Shown in pieces: positions 41,080 to 50,266 of a stretch of DNA of 64,000 nt (its first letter is position 1; each line of letters starts with the position of its first letter). This DNA comes from an uncultured Sphingomonadaceae bacterium (lineage in GTDB: Bacteria > Pseudomonadota > Alphaproteobacteria > Sphingomonadales > Sphingomonadaceae). The stretch covers positions 1 to 64,000 of the forward strand of contig CAIQHF010000048.1 in the NCBI GenBank assembly GCA_903871605.1. The letters are read 5' to 3'. The position numbers and the translations under genes were made by a program. Below the pieces are notes generated by a model. The model did not search any database. It had not been told where the DNA came from and saw only the letters and a program-made list of their open reading frames with translations.

Positions 41080-41868
41080 TCACGCCGCGCGATCGAGCGC
41101 GCCCTTGTTGCGCTTGCGGAATTCGGCGGTGGCGATGACGCCGCCCGACAGATCGCGCACGCGGGGATAGGCCTCGGCGACCTCGTCGGTATAGCCGAGG
41201 TTGAACACGGTCGGGCTTTTCTTGCGGTTGGCGGCGCCGGGATAATAGGTGCGCCCCAGATGATCCCACCAGAAGTTGGTGATGCCGAAATTGCCCGTCT
41301 CGTCGTGGAAATGATGCTCCATGTGACGCTGCTTCATGTGCAGCAGCCACGTGTTGGTGGGCTTGTAGGAAAGGTGCTGGATGCAGTGGAAGAACTCGTT
41401 GACGCAGGTCTGGATCATGCCCGTCGCGAACGCCGCCGCGGCGCCGCCGGGGCCGGCGATCAGATAGCCCACCGGGATCGTCGAGAAGGCGACGGTCGGC
41501 ACGACGTTCATCGGCGATCCGAACAGCACCTCGAGATGATTGGGGTCCTGATGATGGTCGTAGTGGATCCGCTTCCAGGTGCCCGCGAGCCAGCTGATCT
41601 TCCACATCCAGCGCGAATGAAGCACCCAGCGGTGCAGCGCGTACCAGACGATTGGGAAGAGCAGCACCGCCGCGGCGATCGACAGCAGCGACCCGCCGAT
41701 CGTTGCGGGACGATAGAACCAGGCGCCGATCCCGACCGCGGCGAGGCCGAGATAGAGGAGGATCGCGGGATATTGCAGATAGGCGACGATCAGCTGCCTG
41801 AGCGTCATCCGGTCGAGATGATGCGACTGCGACCAGAAGCCGGTGCGGCGGATGGCTTTGCTGTTCAC
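41080..41868 (-). CDS. Fatty acid hydroxylase / sterol desaturase family protein
   Basis: A 262-residue membrane di-iron protein. Histidine boxes are visible: HRWVLHSRW near residue 87, the HYDHHQDPNH box near 107, QHLSYKPTN and MKQRHMEHHFHDE near 165-190. Two or three hairpin helices precede them. The family hydroxylates or desaturates acyl chains, sphingoid bases or sterols. In this neighbourhood hydroxylation of the ceramide acyl chain or sphingoid base is a good candidate, since sphingomonad glycosphingolipids carry 2-hydroxymyristate. The GTG start at 41868 follows GAGGACGAG; upstream codons lack features. Confidence 0.78.
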   Translation of the reverse strand: MNSKAIRRTGFWSQSHHLDRMTLRQLIVAYLQYPAILLYLGLAAVGIGAWFYRPATIGGSLLSIAAAVLLFPIVWYALHRWVLHSRWMWKISWLAGTWKRIHYDHHQDPNHLEVLFGSPMNVVPTVAFSTIPVGYLIAGPGGAAAAFATGMIQTCVNEFFHCIQHLSYKPTNTWLLHMKQRHMEHHFHDETGNFGITNFWWDHLGRTYYPGAANRKKSPTVFNLGYTDEVAEAYPRVRDLSGGVIATAEFRKRNKGALDRAA

Positions 41869-42044
41869 GGTGTCACTCGTCCTCGAAGGATGGCAGGGCC
41901 AGCTCTTGATGCTCCGCCTTTGGCCCCGCAATGCGGCGCCTTTTGGGCAGCGCGGTGGCGATCACGGTGCGCCTCGCCCGCATCGGCGCCGCCTTCATAT
42001 AGGCGAGGATCGGGATATTGCACCCGTGACGCGCAATCCGGCCG

Positions 42045-43154
42045 CTATTCCTCGGTGCGGATCAGCACGGTCTCGCCGATCAGCAGGAACAGCAGAAACG
42101 GCGCCCATGCCGCCAGGAACGGCGGATAGGCGCCGAGATTGCCCATCGCGACCGCGAAATTGTCCGCGACGAAATAGGCGAAGCCGAGCGCCATCCCGAT
42201 GACCGCGCGCAGGAACAGCGCGCCCGACCGCGCGAGCCCGAACGCCGCCACTCCCGCGAGCAGCGGCATCAGCATCGACGAGAGCGGCCCGGCCAGCTTG
42301 TGCCACCAGCCGGTCTCGAGCGGCCCGGTCGGGCGACCGGCGGCGGCGAGCTCGTCGATCGCGGTCGCGAGGTCGGTCAGCGAGCGCTCGTCGGCGGCGA
42401 CGTCGGCGAGGGTGAACTGGTCGGAGCTGATGTGCTGGCCGAATTGGTATCGTGCCATCGCCAGCTCATTGCCCGAGACGACGTCGAACATCGTCGTCCG
42501 GGGCGCGGACCAGCCGCCGCCGGGCAGCAGCGCCGCCGATGGCGCCTGGAAGATACGACGCAGCTCGCCGCCGTCGCGATCATAGACGGTGACGCCGATC
42601 AGCCGCACCCCGGCGCCCCTGCCGAGCACCTGATTGGCGTGGACGATGTCGTCGCCGTCGCGCACCCAGACGTTGGCGGGATTGGCATGACCCTTGGCGA
42701 TCGGGCCGTAATCGACATTCTGCCAGGCATCGAGCGTCGCGGTCGCGCGCGTCACCACGCGTTCGTTGAACGCGAACGACACGCCCGCGATGCCGAGGCT
42801 CGCCAGCACCAGCGGCGCCAGGATCTGGTGCGCCGAGACGCCGCCCGCCTTCATCGCGATCACTTCGCTGTTCTGGTTGAGCGTCACCAGCGCGATCAGC
42901 GTGCCGAGCAGCACCGAGAAGGGCAGCAGGAAGGCGATCAGCTGCGGCACGCGCAGCGCGACATAATGCCAGAGCTGATGCTGGCCGTTGCCCGGATAGG
43001 CGAGGATGTCGCCCGATTCGCCGAGCAGATCGAGCGTCTGCAGCACGAACACTAGCGCCGCCAGCACCGCGAGCGTCTTGGTCAGGAAGCTGCGCGCCAT
43101 ATACCAGGCGAGCGTGCGCGACGGGAAGAACTGGAATTCGGGGGCGAGCCTCAT
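42045..43154 (-). CDS. lptG: LPS export ABC transporter permease LptG
   Basis: A 369-residue YjgP/YjgQ family permease: two N-terminal helices (MARSFLTKTLAVLAALVFVLQTLDLLGE), a jellyroll periplasmic domain (about 140-270) and three to four C-terminal helices. It pairs with LptF and the ATPase LptB to lift lipopolysaccharide from the inner membrane to the LptC-LptA bridge. The ATG overlaps the lptF stop (ATGA). Sphingomonads use glycosphingolipids in place of LPS, so the cargo here may differ. Confidence 0.92.
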   Translation of the reverse strand: MRLAPEFQFFPSRTLAWYMARSFLTKTLAVLAALVFVLQTLDLLGESGDILAYPGNGQHQLWHYVALRVPQLIAFLLPFSVLLGTLIALVTLNQNSEVIAMKAGGVSAHQILAPLVLASLGIAGVSFAFNERVVTRATATLDAWQNVDYGPIAKGHANPANVWVRDGDDIVHANQVLGRGAGVRLIGVTVYDRDGGELRRIFQAPSAALLPGGGWSAPRTTMFDVVSGNELAMARYQFGQHISSDQFTLADVAADERSLTDLATAIDELAAAGRPTGPLETGWWHKLAGPLSSMLMPLLAGVAAFGLARSGALFLRAVIGMALGFAYFVADNFAVAMGNLGAYPPFLAAWAPFLLFLLIGETVLIRTEE

Positions 43155-44362
43155 GCGGGCACCTGGATTCGCTGCTGCCCCAATCGCGCCCACCGCCGGA
43201 TCGCCGCGCCGACCTTGGCGGCGACGCGCTCGAGCGCGCCGATCGGCTGGCCGCCGGGCTTGTGCGCGAGCGTATGGTACATCCACCAGATCAGCAGCGA
43301 GAAGAGCAGGAAGGGCGTCCACAAGGCGATGATCGGGTTGATCTTGCCGAGCGCGGCGACGGCGGCGGCATATTGGTTGATCTTGTGGTAGGTGACCACC
43401 ATCACGATCGAGAGGAACACGCCCAGCGCCGAGCTCGACCGCTTGGGCGGCACCGCGAGCGCGACCGAGAGCAGCGGCAACAGGAACATGATCGCCACCT
43501 CGACCATCCGGAAGTGGAACTCCGCGCGGCTCTGGATGCGCTCGGCGTCGGTCGCGGTGCCGCTGTGGCCGGTGCGGACCAGCTCGGGGACGGTGAGCTC
43601 CTCGTTCTTGATGCCGCGCTGGCGGAAATTGTCGATCTTGGGCAGCGCGATCGGCAGATCCTGGCTGGTGAAGGTCAGCACGCGCGGCGTCTTGAAGCCC
43701 GGCGCGTTGGAGACGAGCACGCCCTTGTGCAGCCGGAAGATGATCGTGTCGGGATCGTCGGTGCCAAAGAAGCTGCCGCTCTCGGCGGTGACGGCCGAGA
43801 CCTTGCCGTCCTCGCCCTCGGTATGGACGAAGATGCCGGAGAGATCGCGCCCGCCATTCTGGCTGTGCTCGATCCGCATCGTGTCCTTCTTGCCCAGCTT
43901 GGTGAATTCGCCGACCTTGATCGAGGCGCCGAGCGCGCCCGAGCGCAGCTCGTAGCGCAGCCCCTCATAGGCATATTGCGAATAGGGCTCGACGAAGCCG
44001 ACGATGCCGAGATTGACCAGCGCGAGCACGAACGCGAACATGTAGGGCACGCGCAGCAGCCGGCCATAGCCCCAGCCGAGCGCGCGCAGCACGTCGAGTT
44101 CGGACGACATCGCCAGCCGGCGGAAGGCGAGCAGCGTCCCCAGCATCAGCCCGATCGGCACGCCCAGCGACATATATTCGGGCAGCGTGTTGGCGAGCAT
44201 CTTCCACACGACGCTGACCGGCCCGCCTTCGCGCACGACGAAATCGAACAGCTTGAGCATCTTGTCGAGCAGCAGCAGCATCGCCGCGAGCACCAGCGTC
44301 GAGACCAGCGGAACGACGATCAGCCGGGCGATATAGCGATCGATCAGCGTCAGAAATCTCAA
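43151..44362 (-). CDS. lptF: LPS export ABC transporter permease LptF
   Basis: A 403-residue YjgP/YjgQ family permease. The N-terminus reads IDRYIARLIVVPLVSTLVLAAMLLLLDKML, followed by the FDFVVREGG and LPEYMSLGVPIGLMLGTLLAFRRLA segments typical of LptF; a periplasmic jellyroll and C-terminal helices follow. First gene of lptF-lptG and divergent from the DUF2141 gene. It is slightly longer at the C-terminus than E. coli LptF (a basic tail of about 40 residues). Confidence 0.92.
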   Translation of the reverse strand: MRFLTLIDRYIARLIVVPLVSTLVLAAMLLLLDKMLKLFDFVVREGGPVSVVWKMLANTLPEYMSLGVPIGLMLGTLLAFRRLAMSSELDVLRALGWGYGRLLRVPYMFAFVLALVNLGIVGFVEPYSQYAYEGLRYELRSGALGASIKVGEFTKLGKKDTMRIEHSQNGGRDLSGIFVHTEGEDGKVSAVTAESGSFFGTDDPDTIIFRLHKGVLVSNAPGFKTPRVLTFTSQDLPIALPKIDNFRQRGIKNEELTVPELVRTGHSGTATDAERIQSRAEFHFRMVEVAIMFLLPLLSVALAVPPKRSSSALGVFLSIVMVVTYHKINQYAAAVAALGKINPIIALWTPFLLFSLLIWWMYHTLAHKPGGQPIGALERVAAKVGAAIRRWARLGQQRIQVPA

Positions 44363-44489
44363 GGTTTGGACGCCTCATGACCATCTTCCGGCCGCATTTG
44401 CGACCGATCTAGCACAGGGTGGAGACAGGCGGGTGCGAACGCCCCGTGTCGGTGCCCACGAGCCTATAGCTTCCGGGAGATGCGAGGTC

Positions 44490-45014
44490 ATGTCCAAAGT
44501 GCGGATCGGCGCTGGTGCCGCGACGCTGGCCGCCCTGATGGCGCTGCCGGCTGCGGTGGGTGCTGCTCCCGCGGGGCCGTTCGCCGACGTCTGCGCCGCG
44601 GGCCAGCCGGCGATGCTCGTCCACGTCGTCGGCTTCAAGCAGCGCACCGGCGTGGTGCGCGTGCAATCCTATGGCGGCGATCCCGATCATTATTTCGACA
44701 AGGGCAGCTATCTGAAACGAATCGAACTGCGCGTGCCGGCCGCCGGCGCGCTCGACGTCTGCGTGCCCGTCCCCGCGCCCGGCCGCTATGCGGTCTCGGT
44801 GCGCCACGACGTCGACGGCGACGACCATGCCGGCCGCGCGGATGGCGGCGGCATGTCGGGCAATCCGCATCTTTCGCTGTTCGACCTGATGTTCAAGCGC
44901 AAGCCGCCCGCCGACGCAGTCGCCGTACCGGTCGGCCACGGCGTGCGCGTCGTGCCCGTCGTGCTCAACTATCTGTCGGGCGGCAGCTTCGCGCCGGTGG
45001 CGGGGGCGGTCTGA
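44490..45014 (+). CDS. DUF2141 domain protein, secreted
   Basis: A 174-residue protein with a signal peptide (ATLAALMALPAAVGAAP, cleaved near residue 26) and a DUF2141 domain, a small beta-sandwich. Conserved blocks are VRVQSYGGDPDHYFDKGSYL, VPAPGRYAVSVRHDVDGDDHAGR and GGMSGNP. The family lies in the periplasm or outer membrane with unknown function. ATG preceded by GCGAGGTC; 12 bases... of overlap-free coupling to the lipid kinase gene is through TGATG. It is the first of a three-gene run with a lipid kinase and a nucleotidyltransferase. Confidence 0.85.
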   Translation: MSKVRIGAGAATLAALMALPAAVGAAPAGPFADVCAAGQPAMLVHVVGFKQRTGVVRVQSYGGDPDHYFDKGSYLKRIELRVPAAGALDVCVPVPAPGRYAVSVRHDVDGDDHAGRADGGGMSGNPHLSLFDLMFKRKPPADAVAVPVGHGVRVVPVVLNYLSGGSFAPVAGAV

Positions 45015-45982
45015 TGGCGCGCGTTGCCCTGCTGTCCAATCCGCGCTCGACGGGCAACCGCTCGCTGCTGCCGCGCATCCGCGCCTTCTGCGCCGAGCAT
45101 CGCGACGTGTTCCACTATGAGGTCGAGGATGTCGCGCAGATCGGCGACGCGCTGCGCACGATTGCGCGCGTGCGCCCCAAGATCCTGGTCATCAACGGCG
45201 GCGACGGCACCGTGCAGGCGACGCTGACCGAGCTCTATCATGGCGATCATTTCGGCGTGACGCCGCCACCGGTCGCGGTGCTGCCCAACGGCAAGACGAA
45301 CCTGATCGCGCTCGATCTGGGCGCGGTCGGCGATCCGTTGCAGGCGCTGGCGCGGATCATGGAGATCGCCGGCGACGACATGGCGCCGCACATCGTCGCG
45401 CGCGAGCTGATCGCGCTGACGCATGGCGAGGTCAATGCGCGCCCGGTGCTGGGCATGTTCCTGGGCGGGGCGGGGCTGGCCGATTCGATGCTCTACTGCC
45501 GCAACAAAATCTATCCGCTGGGGCTGCCCAACGGGATCAGCCATCTGCTGACCGGCCTTGCGCTGCTGTTCACGATGATGTTCGGCATCCGCGCCGCCTT
45601 CCTGCCGCCCAAGTCCAATCCGATCTCGGTGTCGGTGATCAAGGGCGGCGTGCTGACCGGCACCTTTGCCCTGCTGATCGTGACGACGCTGCAGAAGCTG
45701 CTGCTCGGCTGGAAGCAGGCGCAGGGCGGCAATGTCGGCGCGCTCCAGCTGATGATGGTCGAGCAGCGCGCGGGCTCGCTGGTCGGCGCGACGGTGGCGA
45801 GCGTGTTCGGACGGCTCGGGCGCAACCCGATGACGGGCGTCCATATCGAGCGCGGCGACGAGATCCGCATCGAGGGCTCGTCGAGCGTGATCCTCGACGG
45901 CGAGCTGTTCGAATCGCGCGCGGGCCGCCCGATCGTGCTGACGCCGACCGCGCCCGTGCCCTTCCTCAGCCTGGCCGCTTGA
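45014..45982 (+). CDS. Lipid kinase of the diacylglycerol kinase family (candidate ceramide or sphingoid kinase)
   Basis: A 322-residue protein with a diacylglycerol kinase catalytic domain: LLSNPRSTGNRSLLP at the N-terminus, the nucleotide-binding NGGDGTVQ at residues 61-68, and VLPNGKTNLIALDLG near 95-110. One hydrophobic stretch (about 190-205) is probably membrane-associated. Known members phosphorylate diacylglycerol, sphingosine or ceramide. In Caulobacter a DAGK-family protein in the sphingolipid cluster (CpgB) is a ceramide kinase; the position here suggests the same class of substrate. Starts on TGATG with the upstream gene. Confidence 0.82.
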   Translation: MARVALLSNPRSTGNRSLLPRIRAFCAEHRDVFHYEVEDVAQIGDALRTIARVRPKILVINGGDGTVQATLTELYHGDHFGVTPPPVAVLPNGKTNLIALDLGAVGDPLQALARIMEIAGDDMAPHIVARELIALTHGEVNARPVLGMFLGGAGLADSMLYCRNKIYPLGLPNGISHLLTGLALLFTMMFGIRAAFLPPKSNPISVSVIKGGVLTGTFALLIVTTLQKLLLGWKQAQGGNVGALQLMMVEQRAGSLVGATVASVFGRLGRNPMTGVHIERGDEIRIEGSSSVILDGELFESRAGRPIVLTPTAPVPFLSLAA

Positions 45983-46001
45983 ACCGCGCCGGCCGCGCGC
46001 G

Positions 46002-46898
46002 ATGACCGACGATCTGCGCGCGCTGGTGGCGGCCGAACTGGCCGAGCCTGTCGAACCGCGCGCCGCGGCGCTCGCCGCGGCGGTGGCGGCGCGCTATCCG
46101 CAGGCGGCGCGCGCCGTGCTGTTCTACGGCTCGTGCCTGCGCGAGAAGCGGCTCGACGGGTTGATGCTCGATTTCTACCTGATCGTGTCCGATTATCGTG
46201 CGGCTTATGGCAGATCGTGGATGGCGACCGCCAACCGGCTGATCCCCCCCAACGTCTTCCCGTTCGAGGCGGACGGGCTGACGTGCAAATATGCGGTGCT
46301 GAGCGCGGCCGATTTCGACCGGCTATGCGGGCCGAAATCGGACAATCCCTCGGTGTGGGCGCGGTTCGCACAGCCCGCCCGGCTGGCATGGGCGGCGGAC
46401 GTCGGCGCGCGCGAAGCCGCGATCGCGGCGGTGGCGCAGGCGGCGCCGACGCTGATCGCGCGGACCTTGCCGATCGAGGGTCGCGAGCCGGCGGATCCGC
46501 TGGATCTGTGGCGCGCGGCGTTCGCGCTCACCTACGGCGCCGAATTGCGCGCCGAACGCCGGAGCCGCTCGGGCAGTATCGTCGATGCCGATCCCGACCG
46601 CTATCGCCGCTTCTCCGCGCCGGTGCTCCGCGCGGCACGGCTGCTGGCGCCCGCCCGTCTGACGCGCGGCGCGGCGCTGCGCGGCTGGCGGCGCACCCAA
46701 CGCCGCGGCAAGGCGCTGACCTTGCTGCGTCTCGCCAAGGCGAGCGCGACCTTCGCGGGCGGGCTCGATTATCTGGCGTGGAAGATCAACCGCCACGCCG
46801 GCACCGCGATGACGATCAGGCCGTGGCAGCGGCGCTGGCCGATCCTCGGCGCGCTCACCTTGCTGCCGCGACTCCTGGCGAGGGGAGCGGTGCGCTGA
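46002..46898 (+). CDS. Tam41-like nucleotidyltransferase
   Basis: A 298-residue protein whose N-terminal half resembles mitochondrial CDP-diacylglycerol synthase Tam41: LFYGSCLREKRLDGLMLDFYLIVSDY gives the GS...D-x-Y pattern of the nucleotidyltransferase fold, and LIPPNVFPFE with CKYAVLSAADF follows. The C-terminal part is helical and basic. It follows the lipid kinase gene by 19 bases. A phosphorylated lipid made by that kinase would be a natural substrate for nucleotidyl activation. The 3' end overlaps the convergent histidine kinase by 44 bases. Confidence 0.65.
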   Translation: MTDDLRALVAAELAEPVEPRAAALAAAVAARYPQAARAVLFYGSCLREKRLDGLMLDFYLIVSDYRAAYGRSWMATANRLIPPNVFPFEADGLTCKYAVLSAADFDRLCGPKSDNPSVWARFAQPARLAWAADVGAREAAIAAVAQAAPTLIARTLPIEGREPADPLDLWRAAFALTYGAELRAERRSRSGSIVDADPDRYRRFSAPVLRAARLLAPARLTRGAALRGWRRTQRRGKALTLLRLAKASATFAGGLDYLAWKINRHAGTAMTIRPWQRRWPILGALTLLPRLLARGAVR

Positions 46899-48912
46899 GC
46901 GCGCCGGTCACCGCGCGTTCGAGCGCCATCACGGTGAACGGCTTGCGCAGCACCGTCTCTCCCTCCAGCTCGCCGCCGTCGCCCGCCTCGCCGGCATAGC
47001 CGGTGACGAAGACGATGCCGACATGCGGGTGGCGCTGACGCACCGTCGCGCACAGTTCGGGCCCCGTCATGCCCGGCATGACGACGTCGCTGATCATCAG
47101 GCGGATGTCGGTGCGCGAGTCGAGCAGCGCGAGCGCCTCCGCGCCATTGGCGCAGGTGATCGGGGCGTAGCCCAGTTCGGCGATCGCATCGCCGGTGGCG
47201 ATCCGCACGCGCGGATCATCCTCGACGATCAGCACGGGTTCGGCGCCCGCCGGGGCCGCCCGGTGGCGCACCGGAATCAGCAGCGTCGGCGCTTGTGCGG
47301 GCATGACCGGCTCGGCCGCCGCGATCGTGAGTGCCTTGCCGCGCGGCAGATAGAGCGACACCGTCGTCCCCTCGCCGGGCGCCGAGCGGATCACGACATC
47401 GCCTTCGGACTGGCGGACGAAGCCGAAGATCTGGCTGAGGCCCAGCCCGGTGCCCTTGCCGACGGGCTTGGTTGTGAAGAACGGCTCGAACACGCGCTCC
47501 TGCACCTTGGCGGTCATGCCGCAGCCGGTGTCGGTCACCGCGATGCGGACATGGTCGCCCGCGGCCGCCTCGCCGATCTCGCCGGGCGCCAGCACGACAT
47601 TGTCGACCGCGATGGTGAGCGTGCCCGCGCCGTCCATCGCGTCGCGCGCGTTGACCGCGAGGTTGAGCAGCGCGTTCTCGAGCTGGAGCGGATCGACCCA
47701 CACCGGCCACGCGTCGGCGGCGATGCGCGTCTCGACGACGATCCGCTCGCCGAGCGTGCGCTCGAGCAGTTCGGACATCGCGCGGATCAGCGCACCGGCG
47801 TCGAGCGCCTCGGGCAGCAACGGCTCGGCACGCGCGAAGCCGAGCAGCCGGCGGGTCAGCGCCGCCGCGCGGTTGGCGCCGTCCATCGCATTGTCGAGAT
47901 GGCGGGCGACGTCGCCCGCATCCGCCGCCAGCCGCCGCCGCGCGAGATCGAGGCCGCCGACGACGACCGCGAGCATGTTGTTGAAGTCGTGCGCGATCCC
48001 GCCGGTGAGCTGGCCGACCGCCTCCATCTTCTGCATCTGCCGAAGCTGCGCCTCGGCGGCGACGCGCTCGCTCATTTCCTGCCGCAGCCGGTCGCGCGAC
48101 TCGCTGAGCGCGCGGGTGCGTTCGGAGACGGCGTGCTCGAGCCAGGTCGCGCGGTCGTCGGCGGCCTCGGCGTCCTCGCTCGCCTGGCGCTGCGTGCGGA
48201 TCGCCGACCAGGTCGCCCAGGCGAGCACTCCCGCGCCCGCGATCAGCGCGATGCCGACCACCGACAGCCACATCACCAATTGGTTGGACAGGTTCGAGGC
48301 GGCGTCGGACGCATCGAACCGCGCCGCCAGCACCGCGCGCTCATGATCCGAGATCGCGGTCAGCGTCCGGTCGATCTGCGCGATCAGCTTGGAATGTCCG
48401 GCATTGTTGAACAGCAGCAGCGCGGGCCAGCCCTGGCGGTAATAGGCGCGCGTCGCGGTGAGGCCGAGCTCGGTGCCGCGGGCGGTGTAGAGCGTGCGGA
48501 GCTGGCGGACCAGCGCGACCTCCTCCGGATCGCGGCCGACCAGCGTCTCGAGCTGGCCGATCTGCGTGCCGGCATCGAGCCAGTCATTATAATAGCTCGT
48601 CCCCATGCCGCGGTCGGCGCTGGTCGCGAAACGGCCGAGCGCGGCTTCCGCGCGCGCCATCGCGCTGTCGACCGAGCGCGTGACGAGCATCACGTCGTAG
48701 CTGTGGCGCTCCATCTCGAGCGCCTGGTCGCGCGCATTGTTCGAGCGCCCGACCTGGATGATCAGCAGGATGACGAGCGATGCCGCGACCGCCGCGCCGA
48801 CCAGCACCGCGACGCTGGCGGGCGTCAGCCACCGGCGCGGCGATCCACGCCCGTCGATCACGACGTCGGTGAACCCCGTCCGGTCGCCCCGCTCGGTTTT
48901 GGCCAAGCCCAT
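46855..48912 (-). CDS. Hybrid sensor histidine kinase with receiver domain
   Basis: A 685-residue protein. Membrane helices at about 33-52 and 213-235 enclose a CHASE3-like periplasmic helical domain. A coiled-coil leads to HisKA with His308 in TGGIAHDFNNML, then HATPase with the N-box Asn421 in LNLAVNARDAM, DTGCGM and GTGLGLS. A C-terminal receiver has Asp609 in LMISDVVMPGMTG and the Lys in LRKPF. All catalytic residues are present. No response regulator is beside it. The C-terminus overlaps the Tam41-like gene on the other strand. Confidence 0.92.
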   Translation of the reverse strand: MGLAKTERGDRTGFTDVVIDGRGSPRRWLTPASVAVLVGAAVAASLVILLIIQVGRSNNARDQALEMERHSYDVMLVTRSVDSAMARAEAALGRFATSADRGMGTSYYNDWLDAGTQIGQLETLVGRDPEEVALVRQLRTLYTARGTELGLTATRAYYRQGWPALLLFNNAGHSKLIAQIDRTLTAISDHERAVLAARFDASDAASNLSNQLVMWLSVVGIALIAGAGVLAWATWSAIRTQRQASEDAEAADDRATWLEHAVSERTRALSESRDRLRQEMSERVAAEAQLRQMQKMEAVGQLTGGIAHDFNNMLAVVVGGLDLARRRLAADAGDVARHLDNAMDGANRAAALTRRLLGFARAEPLLPEALDAGALIRAMSELLERTLGERIVVETRIAADAWPVWVDPLQLENALLNLAVNARDAMDGAGTLTIAVDNVVLAPGEIGEAAAGDHVRIAVTDTGCGMTAKVQERVFEPFFTTKPVGKGTGLGLSQIFGFVRQSEGDVVIRSAPGEGTTVSLYLPRGKALTIAAAEPVMPAQAPTLLIPVRHRAAPAGAEPVLIVEDDPRVRIATGDAIAELGYAPITCANGAEALALLDSRTDIRLMISDVVMPGMTGPELCATVRQRHPHVGIVFVTGYAGEAGDGGELEGETVLRKPFTVMALERAVTGALSAPLPSPGVAAAR

Positions 48913-49003
48913 CCCGGCATTCTACTCTCGAACGGCCTGGCGGAGAAGCATCATCCGCTCCGGCTGACCGGTACGCAGCGATCGCGTCCGAGGCAGCGTG
49001 GCC

Positions 49004-50266
49004 TCAGGCGATGCAGCCGACCGCGCGGCCGGCCTGCGCGAACATGTCGATGATCTGGCCGACCTGCTCGTCGCGATGCTCGGCGCACAGCGAGCAGCGC
49101 AGCAAATAGGTGCCCGCCGGCGTCGCGGGCGGGCGCGCCATGTTGACGTAGAGGCCGAGCTCGAGCAGCGCCTGCCACATGCCGACCGCCTGCGTCTGGT
49201 CGGACAGGATCACCGCGATGATCGCCGATTCGGCCGATTTGGTGCCGAGCGTGAAGCCGAGATCGCGCAAGCCCTGGTGCAGCCGCCGGCTGTTCGCCCA
49301 CAGCCGTTCGCGCTTGTCGCCGGCATGCATCAGCTTGCGGATCGAGGTCGCCGCGGTCGCCACCACCGACGGCGGCAGCGAGGCGGTGAACACATAGGGC
49401 CGGCAGACGAGGCGCAGCACCTCGAACTTGGGATGGTTGGAGACGCAGAAGCCGCCGACCGTGCCGACCGACTTGGAGAAGGTGCCGACGACGAAATCGA
49501 CATCGTCCTCGACGCCCGCCTCCTCGAACACGCCGCGGCCATGCGCGCCGAAGAAACCCATGCCGTGCGCCTCGTCGCACAGGATCATCGCGCCGTGCTT
49601 CTTGGCGACCGCGACCATCTCCTTGAGCGGCGCGATGTCGCCGAGCATCGAATAGACGCCCTCGAGCACGACGAGCTTGCCGGCCTCCTTGGGCAGGCGC
49701 CCCAGCCGCTTGTCGAGATCCTCGACGCTGTTGTGGCGGAAGCGGACGATCTCGGCATTGCCCAGCCAGCAGCCGTCATAGATCGAGGCGTGGCTGTCGG
49801 CGTCGAGGATGATATAGTCGCCCTTGCCCGCGAGCGTCGAGATCATGCCGAGATTGGCTTGATAGCCCGTCGAGAAGACGATGGCATGATCCATGCCGTA
49901 AAAGTCCTTGAGCGCATCCTCGCACTCGCGGTGGCCCTGATAGGTGCCGTTCAAGACGCGGCTGCCGGTGGTGCCCGCGCCGAACTCGTCGAGCGCTCGC
50001 TTGCCCGCAGCGACCACGTCGGGGTCGAAGGTCATCCCCATATAATTATAGGTGCCGAGCAGGATGGTGTGCTTGCCGCCGATGATCGCCTCGGTCGGCG
50101 ACAGCACCTTCTCCATCACGATCGCGAAGGGATCGCGCACGCCGGTGTCGAGCAGCGCCTGGCGCTCGGCGATCAGCGGATCGAATTTGGCGAGCAGATC
50201 GGGGGCGGAAGGATGCTCGAGCGCGTCGAGCGGGCGGTCCTCGCGCAGCGTACCGGCGTCGGTCAT
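49004..50266 (-). CDS. spt: Serine palmitoyltransferase
   Basis: A 420-residue PLP enzyme of the alpha-oxoamine synthase family condensing L-serine with palmitoyl-CoA (or acyl-ACP) to 3-ketosphinganine in the cytosol, the first step of sphingolipid synthesis. It equals the Sphingomonas paucimobilis enzyme in length, and the key residues have the same numbers: His159 stacking on PLP, Lys265 (GTFSKSVG) as Schiff base, Arg378 and Arg390 near the substrate. Long stretches such as RHNSVEDLDKRLGRLPKE are recognisable. The ATG overlaps the upstream ACP stop (ATGA), so the two are coupled. Confidence 0.96.
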   Translation of the reverse strand: MTDAGTLREDRPLDALEHPSAPDLLAKFDPLIAERQALLDTGVRDPFAIVMEKVLSPTEAIIGGKHTILLGTYNYMGMTFDPDVVAAGKRALDEFGAGTTGSRVLNGTYQGHRECEDALKDFYGMDHAIVFSTGYQANLGMISTLAGKGDYIILDADSHASIYDGCWLGNAEIVRFRHNSVEDLDKRLGRLPKEAGKLVVLEGVYSMLGDIAPLKEMVAVAKKHGAMILCDEAHGMGFFGAHGRGVFEEAGVEDDVDFVVGTFSKSVGTVGGFCVSNHPKFEVLRLVCRPYVFTASLPPSVVATAATSIRKLMHAGDKRERLWANSRRLHQGLRDLGFTLGTKSAESAIIAVILSDQTQAVGMWQALLELGLYVNMARPPATPAGTYLLRCSLCAEHRDEQVGQIIDMFAQAGRAVGCIA

